A stretch of DNA of 64,000 nucleotides. Origin: Macrothele yani. Lineage: Eukaryota; Arthropoda; Arachnida; Araneae; Macrothelidae. Where the stretch lies: NCBI GenBank assembly GCA_039090855.1, contig CM077007.1, positions 12,573,515-12,637,514 of the forward strand, in the 5' to 3' direction. The position numbers and the translations under genes are program-made. Shown one piece after another: positions 55,101-64,000 of the stretch. Below the pieces are notes generated by a model. The model saw only the letters and a program-made list of their open reading frames with translations, ran no database searches and was not told the origin of the DNA. Positions within the stretch are counted from its first letter, which is position 1. Each line of letters opens with the position of its first letter.

Positions 55101-55339
55101 GAGGGCCAAGATTTAAGTTGTAGAGTCATTTTGGAGGTGTTTGGCCATAACTCACCACGCTGGCCAAGCGGGTTGGTGAGTGTGGGATAGCATTTCCTCT
55201 GATCCCGATGGTATAGTTATACCGCTATTGGCGGTCGTCAGAGCCCCTTTAGTGGGAACAGGATGCACCACGAGAAGGCGGGGTTGACATTTGTCAAGGA
55301 GAGGCTGTGATGTTACGCATCACCTGACCTTACATCCCT
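52148..55339 (-). mobile_element. RTE-type LINE, full length (3.19 kb), nested in copy 6
   Basis: The 5' end starts AGGGATGTAAGGTCAGG (minus, from 55339), with about 200 bp untranslated. The 3' end is (ATG)n at 52148-52173. CTAAGACAT lies on both sides (52139-52147, 55340-55348): a perfect 9-bp target duplication. No intact AATAAA-poly-A tail is present; the microsatellite tail is usual for RTE elements. Confidence 0.92.
52174..54999 (-). CDS. RTE LINE protein: endonuclease + reverse transcriptase (941 aa)
   Basis: One open frame, the longest in the window. Residues 1-240 form an APE-type endonuclease with N9, E38 (GLSEVRR), D144/N146 (GDFNAKIG), D211 (SEIDFIM) and S234-D235-H236. A helical linker follows (about 250-430). 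The reverse transcriptase spans about 450-740 with NYRPISLLSVVYKIF, QAGFRSGYSTIDHIH, GVRQGDTISPKLF and the FADD box (688-691). The C-terminal 190 residues include CILPVLTYGAETW and end QWIDNG. Residue 591 of motif A is Asn (AFINYEKAFD) where the copies at 31148, 50156 and 55340 have the catalytic Asp, so polymerase activity is probably lost. The family start may lie upstream: copy 6 reads from MTPQLKSWP, and here an extra G breaks that leader. A live protein would nick DNA and copy its own RNA into the nick. Confidence 0.9.
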   Translation of the reverse strand: MMLTLATYNGRSLSSDSRLLELEEELQRIKWDIVGLSEVRRKGEDLIELKSGHLFYYRGTDTGRTSGVGFIINKKLKDKVVEVESSSDRAARLVIQLSRRYQAQIIQTYAPTTSHPEEEIEEFYEEIRHLNNKGKQHLKIVMGDFNAKIGHRQQNETSVGKFGHGNRNQRGNTLVEFAEAEGFFILNSFFKKKPPRKWTWRHPIGTTSEIDFIMCNKKFVVEDCSVLNKFNTGSDHRLVRCKMHLNTKLERGKLIRQTKCIDITNHKKHHNTFKLELKNRFSALEGLTSEEVDISEVNRKVTKALMETATKLAGSKNKLHVNKLSGKTKMLMQKRREMRTTKEDVTSKVEYIELCKTARKSITEDVRKFNCELVRKAIENNQSLKIAKGHLSKGRKQIVALRKEDGSITRNRGEILTRVKDFFSKLYERDDTCTPDIMKGIRVLPVLPAEVAHAIKNMKRGKAAGEDGITVDIIQEASGEIETVLAQIFTRCLNEGKIPKDWNNATMILLHKKGDIEDLRNYRPISLLSVVYKIFTKVLSHRLKVTLDMAQPREQAGFRSGYSTIDHIHVLRELIERAREYELPLCIAFINYEKAFDSVKPSAVTTALKSCGIEDAYINIINNIYENASAKIRLFENTTHIKIGKGVRQGDTISPKLFNATLENVFQSLNWENKGIKINGDYLTLLRFADDVVIFATTPSELQSMIQELADKSKEVGLKMNIQKTKVMFNAFTRNEDLSIDGEKLEITDTYVYLGQQISSEGHIGEEINRRTKLAWRAFGRNSIIFKSNMPLCLKRKVFDQCILPVLTYGAETWTLTKRDIQRLQTTQRSMERCMLGITRRDKKRNSWIRKMTRVEDIMIRVKSLKWQWAGHTARRTDHRWTAEILDWIPRDRKRPRKRPHGRWVDEIRKYAGVTWRRLAQDRPLWRKLGETFVQQWIDNG

Positions 55340-57862
55340 CTAAGACATAATGGCATATTGCTATTGAAAATTATGCTGTTTCTTCCAAAAGCTCTCCAGG
55401 CAAGTTGTGTACGCCGATTTAATTCTTCATCAATGTGACCCTCACTTGATATCTGCTGTCCAAGATAAACGTATGTGCCTGTTATATCCAGCTTTTCTCC
55501 ATCAATCGATAAATCTTCATTTCTTGTAAAAGCATTGAACATCACTTTTGTCTTCTGAAAGTTCATTTTTAATCCCACTTCTTTACTCTTGTCAGCAAGT
55601 TCCTGGATCATACTCTGCAACTCAGATGGGGTAGTTGCAAAAATGACTACGTCATCAGCAAAACGAAGGTGGGATAGATAATCTCCATTAATCTTTATCC
55701 CCTTGTTTTCCCAGCTCAGCGACAGAAAGACACCCTCCAATGTGGCATTAAGAGCTTTGGAGATATTATGTCACCTTGTCTCACTCCCTTTCCAATTTTT
55801 ATGCGTGTTGTATTTTCAAACAGCCGAATCTTTGCACTTGCATTTTCATAGATGATATTAGTAATATTAATGTATGCATCTTCAATACCGCAGGATTCAA
55901 CTGTGAGCTAGTTGTAACTGCTGATGGTTTCACCGAATCAAAGGCTTTTTCATAATCGATAAAAGCCATGCACAATGGAAGTTCATATTCCCTCGCTCTT
56001 TCAATTAGTTCTCTCAGTACGTGGATATGATCTATTGTGCTGTAGCCACTCCTGAATCCAGCTTGTTCTCTCGGTTGAGCCATGTCCAGTGTCACCTTCA
56101 AGCGGTGTGAAAGAACTTTAGTGAAGATTTTATAAACCACTGATAGGAGGCTGATAGGTCTGTAATTCCCAAGATCCTCAATGTCACCTTTTTTATGTAG
56201 CAGGATCATTGTAGCGGTGTTCCAATCCTCAGGAATCTTTCCTTCATTAAGGCATCGAGTGAAAATTTGGGCGAGTACTGTTTCGATTTCTCCACTTTCT
56301 TCTTGTATGATGTCTACAGTAATTCCATCTTCTCCTGGAGCTTTTCCCCGCTTCATGTTCTTGATTGCATGTGCAACTTCTGCTGGGAGGACTGGAGGTA
56401 CTCTGGTACTGGTACCTTTCATGATGTCTCGAGTAGATGTCTAATCTCTTTCATATAATTTGGAGTAGAAATATTTCACTCTTGAAAAAATGTCGCCTCT
56501 ATTTCTTGTTACAGAACCATCTTCTTTTCTCAAGGCCATAATCTGTTTTCTTTCTTTACTGAGATGTCCCTTTGCTATCTTTAGGCTTTGGTTGTTTTCA
56601 ATTGCTTTCCTCACTAGTTCACAGTTGAATTTTCTTACGTCCTCAGTGATACTTTTTCTTACTGTCTTGCATAGCTCTATATATTCCACTTTGGAAGTCA
56701 CATCTTCTTTAGTTGTCCTCATCTCTCTTCTTTTTTGCATCAACATTTTGGTTTCTCCTGATAATTTGTTCACATGCAACTTGTTCTTAGACCTAGATAA
56801 TTTTGTTGCTGTTTCCATAAGAGCTTTGGTTACTTTTCTGTTAACTTCAGAAATATCCATTTCTTCAGATGTTAGGCCTTCTAAAGCAGAGAATTTGTTC
56901 TTCAGTTCCAACTTGAAGGTATTATGGTGTTTTTTAAGGTTGGTTATGTCAATAGATTTTGTTTGTCTTATGAGCTTGCCACGTTCAAGTTTAGTGTTGA
57001 GGTGCATCTTACATCTCACCAATCTATGGTCACTACCTGTGTTGAACTTGTTTAGCACACTGCAGTCTTCTATGACAAATGTTTTGTTACACATAATAAA
57101 ATCAATTTCACTTGTCGTCCCATTTGGATGTCTGCATGTCCATTTCCTGTGTGGCTTTTTCTTGAAAAAGGAGTTCAAGATGAAAAATCCTTCTGCCTCT
57201 GCAAACTCAACGAGAGTATTTACACGCTGGTTTCTGTTGCCGTGACCGAATTTACCTACTGAAGTTTCATTCTGTTGCCGTTGCCCTATTTTCGCATTGA
57301 AATCTCCCATAATGATCTTCAAGTGCTGCTTACCTTTATTATTTAGATGACGAATTTCCTCATAAATTTCTTCAATTTCTTCTTCAGGATGACTTGTGGT
57401 GGGTGCATAAGTTTGAATAATCTGAGCCTGGTATCTTTTCGAGAGTTGGATAACGAGTTGTGCAGCTCTGTCAGAGGAACGTTCAACTTCTACAACTTTA
57501 TCCTTCAGTTTCTTGTTTATTATAAATCCAACACCACTAGTTCTGCCAGTATCTGTCCCACGATAGTAGAAGAGATGTCCACTTTTCAGTTCAATGAGAT
57601 CTTCTATTTTTCTCCTCACTTCACTTAGCCCGACGATGTCCCACTTGATCCTTTGTAGTTCCTCTTCCCATTCAAGAAGCCTTGAATCAGAAGATAGGGA
57701 GCGTCCATTATACGTAGCCAAGGTCAGCATCAGATGGCTGCCTAGTCCGGTCCTCCGGGGATTCTTAGCACCCTCTGCCTTCATGTAGCACTGGCCGCTG
57801 CCTTGGCCAGGTACATTCCAGCTGCCAGAGACTGAGGGCCAAGATTTAAGTTGTGGAGTCAT
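55330..57862 (-). pseudogene. RTE LINE protein of copy 6, broken
   Basis: From 57862 the frame is open for 473 codons. It opens with the leader MTPQLKSWPSVSGSWNVPGQ, whose Arg-rich end NPRRTGLGSH joins the endonuclease start at LMLTLATYNGRSL. The endonuclease residues are intact (GLSEVRR, GDFNAKIG, SEIDFIM, SDHRLVR). A stop after YERD (56441) is followed in the same frame by 56422-55799, with intact motif A (AFIDYEKAFDSV). An indel after SAVTT shifts the frame. 55740-55330 carries HLRFADDVVIFAT in another frame and ends at the insertion. This copy shows that the family protein probably begins with the MTPQL leader and is about 985 residues. Confidence 0.85.
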
Positions 57863-58071
57863 TTTGGAGGGGTTTGGCCATAACTCACCACGCTGGCCAA
57901 GCGGGTTGGTGAGTGTGGGATAGCATTTCCTCTAATCCCGATGGTATAGTTATACCGCTATTGGCGGTCGTCAGAGCACCTTTAGTGGGAACGGGATGCA
58001 CCACGAGAAGGCGGGGTTGACATTTGTCAAGGAGAGGCTGTGATGTTACGCATCACTTGACCTTACATCCC
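55340..58071 (-). mobile_element. RTE-type LINE, copy 6, 5' part
   Basis: The 5' end GGGATGTAAGG is intact at 58071, with 209 bp untranslated before MTPQL at 57862. The sequence runs through the endonuclease and reverse transcriptase and stops at CTAAGACAT, where the full-length copy inserted. Together with 51693-52147 it makes about 3.19 kb, the same length as the inserted copy. Confidence 0.9.
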
Positions 58072-58207
58072 TGGGAGATGGATGGATGAAATTCGAAAGT
58101 ATGCTGGAGTGAAATGGAGGAGACAGGCCCAAGACAGACACTTCGTGGAAGAAATTTGGGGAGACCTTCATCCAGCATTGGATTGATAATTGTTTATGAT
58201 GGTGATG
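58072..58207 (+). mobile_element. RTE-type LINE, 3' end fragment of the older subfamily
   Basis: Only the last ~135 bp: GGAGACAGGCCCAAGACAGA, TTCGTGGAAGAAATTTGGGG and a TGATGGTGATG tail. It shares subfamily-specific bases with 51510-51650. It starts exactly where the 5' end of copy 6 stops. Confidence 0.8.
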
Positions 58208-58262
58208 TTACTATTCATCTGTTACTATTAAACAGAAAGAAGATGATAATAGAAAACTTAAT

Positions 58263-58263
<1 letters not shown>

Positions 58264-58305
<42 letters not shown>
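58264..58305. repeat. (AT)n microsatellite, ~40 bp
   Basis: Alternating AT abutting the (ATC)n tail of the LINE at 58305-59378. Confidence 0.95.
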
Positions 58306-58308
<3 letters not shown>

Positions 58309-59373
58309 TCATCATCATTGTCAACCATTATCAATCCACTGCTGGACGAAGGTCTCCCCAAGTTTCCTCCACAACGGTCTGTCTTGTGCCAGTCTCTTCC
58401 ATGTCACTCCCGCATACTTTCGAATTTTATCCACCCATCTTCCATGTGGTCTTCTTCTGGGTCTTTTCCTGTCCCTTGGAATCCAATCTAAAATTTCGGC
58501 TGTCCATCGATGGTCTGTTCTTCTGGCAGTATGTCTAGCCCATTGCCATTTCAGGGATTTAACTCTGATCATGATGTCCTCCACTCTTGTCATTTTTCGG
58601 ATCCACGTGTTCTTCTTCTTATCTCTCCTGGTTACACCAAGCATGCACCTCTCCATGCATCTTTGAGTTGTTTGCAGCCTTTGTATGTCTCTTTTAGCTA
58701 AGGTCCACGTCTCTGCACCATACGTAAGCACTGGAAGGATGCATTGATCAAACACTTTTCTTTTAAGACATAATGGCATATTGCTCTTGAAAATTATGCT
58801 GTTTCTTCCAAAAACTCTCCAGGCAAGTTTTGTACGCCGATTAATTTCTTCACCAATGTGACCCTGACTTGATATCTGCTGTCCAAGATAAACGTACGTG
58901 TCTGTTATCTCCAGCTTTTCTCCATCAATCGATAAATCTTCATTTCTTGTAAAAGCATTGTACATCACTTTTGTCTTCTGAAAGTTCATTTTTATTCCCA
59001 CTTCTTTACTCTTGTCAGCAAGTTCCTGGATCATACTCTGTAGCTCTGATGGGGTAGTTGCAAAAATGACTATGTCATCAGCAAAAGGAAGGTGGGTTAG
59101 ATAATCTCCATTAATCTTTATCCCTTTGTTTTCCCAGTTCAGTGATTGAAAGACATTTTCCAATGTGGCATTAAAGAGCTTCGGAGATATGGTGTCACCT
59201 TGTCTCACTCCTTTTCCAATTTTTATGTGTGTTGTATTTTCAAACAGCCGGATCTTTGCGCTTGCATTTTCATAGATGATATTAATAATATTAATGTATG
59301 CATCTTCAATACCGCAGAATTTCAGAGCCATTGCAACTGCCGATGGTTTCACCGAATCAAAGGCTTTTTCATA

Positions 59374-59378
<5 letters not shown>
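58305..59378 (-). mobile_element. RTE-type LINE, 5'-truncated, between two (TA)n tracts
   Basis: A single open frame of 343 codons (58321-59352) covers the last part of the reverse transcriptase and the C-terminus: GVRQGDTISPKLFNATLENV, PFADDIVIFATT, LEITDTYVYLGQQISSQGHI, YGAETWTLAKRDIQRL and QWIDNG. The 5' end is cut inside motif A, at ATCGATTATG, and abuts (TA)n (59378-59406). The nominal start Met is internal. It lacks endonuclease and half the polymerase, so it is dead despite the clean frame. Confidence 0.9.

Positions 59379-59406
<28 letters not shown>
59378..59406. repeat. (TA)n microsatellite at LINE 5' truncation
   Basis: Alternating TA of about 28 bp right at the truncated 5' end of the LINE on its left. 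Confidence 0.95.
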
Positions 59407-59408
<2 letters not shown>

Positions 59409-62363
59409 GCCTTGGGAGGCAGTGTAATTCTTCTACTTCTTAAACGCAGTATTAGTTATGCAATTTTAGAGGAGGGACTCATGTGTGATCGTTAATGAGT
59501 TATGTGCAATCTATTGGCTTGTGTTCAGCGTTACGAGAGGATAGAGAGATAAGACTATGGCATTGAATAAGTAAGAGTTCAGGTATTTTGTGACTTAAAT
59601 TATATGCCGGGCATCTTGTCATGTGCTAATGACTTGTGGATGATTGAGTGACGTTCTTGGTGAATAGAAATAGAGTTGGAATCTGTAAGTAGACCTTGTT
59701 TTCACTAAATTCCCGAATGTATTCTGTGATGTATATTCTAACTTAACTTTCATTTTGAGTTTCTTTTTCTATGTAAATTTTGCGTTGGCTCTCTTTAAAC
59801 GTTTGAGTTTTAACGTTACATTTTCTCACTCATTGAATATTATCTGGCAAGAGTCTTTAGGTCAGGTGTTAGGACATGTGACTGTTTGACAAGCTAAGAA
59901 CTCTGTATATAATGTGTGGAGCGGGCAGCAAAGTGTGTGGTAGTCGTAAAAGCTGCCTTAAGTGTAAGCGGTCTATTCATTGAGCTGTCTTCTTTGAATC
60001 TCAGTTGTGTTAGCATATATTTCGTTTAAAAGTTTCATTAATCTAATCTACTATTGCATTTACTAACTCACGTTAGATCAAGTTAAGTTACTGTTACAGT
60101 TGTTTAGAGATAGTTGAGTGATTGTTTAAAAGTACTTCATTATTACTAGATATCGGTTTTCGACGTGACGTGACCGTTGAATACTGACTGAATAAAGGGT
60201 GAAATGTAACTCCTTCTTGAAGATTTTTGAAGAGGCATTTCTGTTGCTTTAAGGCATTCTGAGTTTCACCTAAAGTGAATGATACTTAGAAAAACAAGCT
60301 TCACGTGCGGTAGTGGTTTTAGGTTGACTTGACTTTGCAAATACTTTATAGCACCTTAAAACCTAGGAACATTACTTTAAGTGACATATTTGTGTTCAAA
60401 GATGTGACATCATCTTTATGTTCAGTTAAGGACCTTTTGAGCTATAAAGTTTTGTTATGGTGAAAATATTTTGAAGGTTGAAGTTATTTATCAAAAGAGT
60501 CTATATTTATGCTGGTATTGAAATTGATATAGAAATTATAGAAAATTTAAGTTTGGGAGATGGGTGGATGCATTTCGAAACAAAAGTATTAGAAGGCCAT
60601 GAACATCCTAAACAAAAATGCATCTGAAAATTTACATTCCACAAGAAGTTATTGGAAAGTTTGCGTTGTTTGTGTTCACGCAGAGTTGAGTCACCTGAAA
60701 GTGCAAAAATAAGTGAATATTGTTGCATGTGTATGAAAAGGTGTCACTATAAGTCATAGGATAAAATGTACTCGTTCAATAACAACTTGTGGAGGCGGTG
60801 AAAGTCAATTTAAAAGGATAGGACAAAAATTGCAGTTATGAAATACCTTATAATACCAGGATTCGGATCGATAGCCTTAGTCAAGCTAAGGTGGGGTACA
60901 TGGGACCAAGTCATGGAAGACAACAGCACACAAAATATTTCACACTGCACTAATTTTGGACTTTTTTTGAAAGGCTACTGCCTGTATTTATTATTTTTCT
61001 TTAAAAACTTAATAAGGTCATTTAGTGGACAATCAGATGGCATTTCCTTTTTGTTGTTTGCTAAAACACAGCAGTATAAAAACAGAATATCAATTTCTTT
61101 TCTATTTCTCTTTGGCCACTGGCCTTATGAACAGCACAACTTGACATATTTCAACACAGTTGGTTTGAACACTAGGCATTGACTTTATGCATCCAAAATT
61201 ATACTACGATTCACATAGCTTACACACAAAAAAAGATACTGGATTATTTTTAATTCCACAAGGTGGACAAGTTCTGTTCTTTTGAAACGTACTCTCTTCT
61301 CTCTCACCTAGTTAGCTCAATGACAAATTTACAATTTTACACTTATTGATTTAAATTTACTGCACCTAAACAATCTTAGCAAACTCTGCAATCTCCCAGA
61401 CCAGCTTCGAAGACTTCAATTTAAATTTACAGTTATAATAAGAGCCACAAATTATACATTAACCAAATCTACTATCTGAAAGTAAACAAACCAAGTAAAT
61501 TATCCTCAAAACAGAATTTACACTGAGCACAAGCATTAATTAACATTACATAACCTATAGAACTACCCTGAATGAACCTACTTCACTTATAAAGAAACCT
61601 CACTACTTAACTTAAAAATTATCACTACTCATAGCATCATCAACATAATTCAGAAATTCAAACAATCTTCTTGCACTAGCTTGCTCATAAAAATCACCTC
61701 ACTCTGCACTTCACATAATAGCTCAAGATACTTAATAACTCTATACTGTAAACAAAAGCTCAAAATACCAATTAACTAAATTTCCAAACTAAATATCAAG
61801 TTCACTAACACCAACCACCAGAATTTAGAATTTACATCCCTAGCACTACAGCAATTCATAAACAAATAAATTTAGATACTTTAAATCACCAAACAAACTT
61901 CAATTTAACACCTGCAGTGAATTACTGAGGTAGCGGTGAGGCAAATACTCTCAGTTCAGACACTACCCTGGGTTTTTGAGAACCAACACAGGAAGAAAAT
62001 ACCAGTCAGGCTGAAGGCGTGAAATTGGGTCGTGAATCCAATTTCAGCCAAGGCAAAGGGAAAGGAAAAAATCCTCAAGTGTGACACATCATCATCAGGT
62101 ACAGAATTTCCTCTAACATGATCTCGCCAATTATTGAAGCAACGCCCGACCGACCCTCGCTGGCAGTACATATCTCCGTGAGCAGCGAAAACTAATGATG
62201 GGGGGGGGGGGTTGAAGACAAGTTTTCCCCCAAAAACCACGTCCTCAGGGCTCCCCCTTTTCGAACCAATGCATGATCCCACCTTGATCAACCACGCCTG
62301 CAAGAGCCTGTCGTATTTCAACCCTAAATACTCCAGGCACATCCGGCCCAGAACTAACACAAC
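59407..62363. other. No gene recognised; strand-biased composition
   Basis: No transposon, SINE or TRIM motif found. From about 61200 the plus strand becomes rich in A and C and poor in G for roughly 2 kb. ORFs at 60838-61182 (plus, 114 codons) and 61956-62360 (minus, 134 codons) have no motif I recognise; the second contains a G11 run. It may be unique host DNA, an intron or UTR, or an unfamiliar LTR element. Confidence 0.35.
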
Positions 62364-62522
62364 TATATCCCAGGAAAATTAACTTATCTCTCTATATCCC
62401 AAGAAATCCAAAATCACTATCTCCACATATATCCCAGGAAAAATTCACTTATCTCTCTCCACATATATCCCAGGAAAATTCACTTATCTCTATGTCCACA
62501 TATATCCCAGGAAAAATCACTA
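62364..62522 (+). repeat. Tandem repeat, ~40-bp period, four copies
   Basis: ATATATCCCAGGAAAA(A)TTCACTT and ATCTCTCTCCAC alternate from 62364 to 62522. The first unit is more diverged. Confidence 0.75.
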
Positions 62523-63640
62523 GCAAGGAAATTCCTCTGTACCATGGCAATGCGCAGGTCCACTTCAGACAATAACACTGACCGTTTACATAACCCACTA
62601 AATATTTTCACCTTATTGAAAATTAAAATTACAATTTAGACTCTTTTTGTAAAAACACGAAAATTTAGGCCAAAGAAAAGAACAATTAATACTGGAACTG
62701 GTGAGCAAAAGTGTGTCTTCTCAACACATGATGTTCATTCTTTTTGTGAAATACAAAACTTGAGAACCCAAATACCTCAACTCCTATTTTGCACATATCG
62801 CATCCTGGTGAAAATTCCCTACTCAGAGCCCTCTGCCCTAGGACAAGTTCCCGGCTTGCCCTAAGATCACCCCTTTCCAATGGGAGATTAACACTCATCT
62901 GGAGCATGTAAAATACTGGTCCTCAATTAACACTCCTACCATCTCAATTTCGACACTCAACACTCCAAGAATGTAAACAACACTTTAGGTGTCCAATTTC
63001 ATCACACTATAATATGTTCCCAAAATCCCAATATAAATCATCCCATAATTTATCTTCACTCAAAAAAAAAAATTACTCAACGCTGTAAAAGACTAGAGAG
63101 AAATGTTTACTATTATTTTATCGCCCACGACATCACAATAACACTGCTTTTCAATTATCACATGCCCAACTAAACTATTATCGATGCACCAAAATTCACT
63201 GTGCCCAAACATTAAGCTAAATTTTTCCGATACATTAAAATTTACTGGCCTGGGGAGTTGCTAAAATACCAGACATGACAACAACAACAAAAAAAAAACA
63301 TAAATGAAAGCATTTTCAACTCCCCTCTCTTTTTTTCTTTCTTTTTCTCTGAACTCATACCTGAGGAACTAATAAATTTTAATTTTGAAAGCTGAACGAC
63401 AACACAGTCATAATCAGAGGCAAAAAAAACTTGCTCTTTTTCTTTTTGTTTCTTATGCTCAGCTCGAAGTTTAGGTACCCTGCGTGGGATGTTATATATC
63501 AATACAGAAAGATATGGACTAAAACATTACCTTCGAGCTGGCGTTCTTTTTTTTTCTTTTTTTTTCACCACAGTTTACAGTCCTGGCACAACCACAGTCT
63601 TTTTTTCTTTCCTACTGCAGCAGAGCATCGCAGGAGCCAG
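62523..63640. other. No gene recognised
   Basis: A- and C-rich on the plus strand with poly-A and poly-T runs (63062, 63285, 63547). ORFs at 63431-63865 and 63489-63809 overlap in different frames with low-complexity Phe-rich starts and are not supported as genes. Confidence 0.35.
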
Positions 63641-64000
63641 CAGGTACCTCCCATTGTGGTGGACTGGTGGTCATCAAAAAGCCGTCAAGCAAAAAAAAAA
63701 ACTCCTCCCCAAACTTTGGGAGGAGATGGAACTGTTTTTGGCCTCTCTCCTCCGGCCTTTGAAGCAGGCCTCCTCCTCCTTGGGGCAGCAACCGCATGGA
63801 GAGGTGTAGATGCTGTTGGTGGTATATCCTTAAGGGAGAAGGCATGTCTTGCCTTCCTCGGCTAAGTTCTCTCCAAGGCGAAGTTTTCGGACGGCGGGAG
63901 GCTTCTTTATCGGCGTGCTACATCGTCAACCCCTCGAATGCGAATACGAATACCAGAGCCAGAGTGTCCCATTGTGGTGGACTGGTGGTCAGCAAAATGC
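63641..64000 (+). repeat. Direct repeat, ~320-bp period, cut by window end
   Basis: CCCATTGTGGTGGACTGGTG at 63649 returns at 63968, and the match continues to the window end with GTCA(T/G)CAAAA. The unit includes a small hairpin (CTCCTCCCCAAA with TTTGGGAGGAG, about 63702-63726). This may be the start of a satellite or gene-family array extending past 64000. Confidence 0.55.

Noticed and set aside
51640..58207. Segmental duplication explaining the two old-subfamily LINE tails (51510-51650 and 58072-58207)
   Set aside because: Shared subfamily bases are enough to explain the likeness; flanks outside the tails do not match, so duplication is not needed.
61956..62360. Protein-coding gene of 134 codons on the minus strand
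   Set aside because: Contains a proline run from a G-homopolymer, no family motif, and no supporting neighbours.
63235..63260. Primer-binding site of an LTR element (TGGCCTGGGGAG)
   Set aside because: No flanking long repeats found on either side and no purine tract; match to a tRNA end is not evident.
63431..63865. Protein-coding gene of 144 codons
   Set aside because: Starts in low-complexity T-rich DNA, overlaps another ORF in a different frame and includes part of a direct repeat; no motif.

Overview
This is eukaryotic, AT-rich, gene-poor DNA built almost entirely from transposable elements. The Tc1/mariner, hAT and Tigger-type transposons, the RTE-type LINE and the tRNA-derived SINEs point to an arthropod. 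I lean towards a polyneopteran-like insect, but that is inference from repeat style only. I found no convincing host protein-coding gene, no rRNA and no CRISPR. The longest open frame (52174-54999, minus) belongs to a LINE.

The most interesting system is a family of very small LTR-type elements (TRIM-like), represented by 18 LTR copies at nine loci: 340-1151, 9131-9278, 14694-15109, 17888-18475, 34859-35443, 35702-36851, 37277-37440, 39584-39762 and 44199-44621. Each LTR is about 130-180 bp and begins with TGT in most copies. Between LTRs lies only 130-275 bp of non-coding DNA. It opens 2 nt after the LTR with a primer-binding site (TGGCGCCCGAAC, complementary to the 3' end of tRNA-Lys-UUU) and closes with a polypurine tract directly against the next LTR. 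Several loci have perfect 5-bp target duplications (AGATA, AGAGA, ACCTC, AAGGT). Every LTR carries a whole tRNA-like cassette with pol III A and B boxes, and different subfamilies carry different cassettes. The closest analogy I know is plant Cassandra, whose LTR carries a 5S-derived promoter.

Layout. 1-4 kb: a foldback hairpin, a three-LTR TRIM array and two dead mariners in opposite orientation. 4-10 kb: SINEs, a palindrome-rich tandem repeat and a Tc1 remnant. 10-13.5 kb: a decayed copy of a multicopy arthropod protein gene, an 880-bp foldback and a tandem duplication. 13.8-18.5 kb: two Tc1-like elements (one carrying a TRIM), a second foldback hairpin, a SINE and a TRIM with a different tRNA cassette. 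20-25 kb: a possible Penelope-like remnant, an RTE tail, a Tigger fragment and a nearly intact Tc1. 28-34.5 kb: degenerate repeats and RTE and other LINE fragments. 34.8-39.8 kb: TRIM arrays and a hAT element into which a TRIM solo LTR and a Tc1 have jumped. 43-46.7 kb: three Tc1 copies, one split by a SINE and a TRIM. 46.7-49.3 kb: degenerate tandem repeats and a 63-bp-arm hairpin. 49.6-59.4 kb: a cluster of RTE LINEs, including one full-length copy nested inside another with a 9-bp duplication. 59.4-64 kb: mostly unique-looking DNA with two small tandem repeats.

The elements do not form a pathway. They record layered insertions: hAT and Tc1 are older hosts, TRIMs and SINEs jumped into them, and RTE LINEs jumped into TA microsatellites and into each other. 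The one LINE with a complete reading frame has Asn in place of the catalytic Asp of reverse transcriptase motif A, so no element here looks able to move itself.
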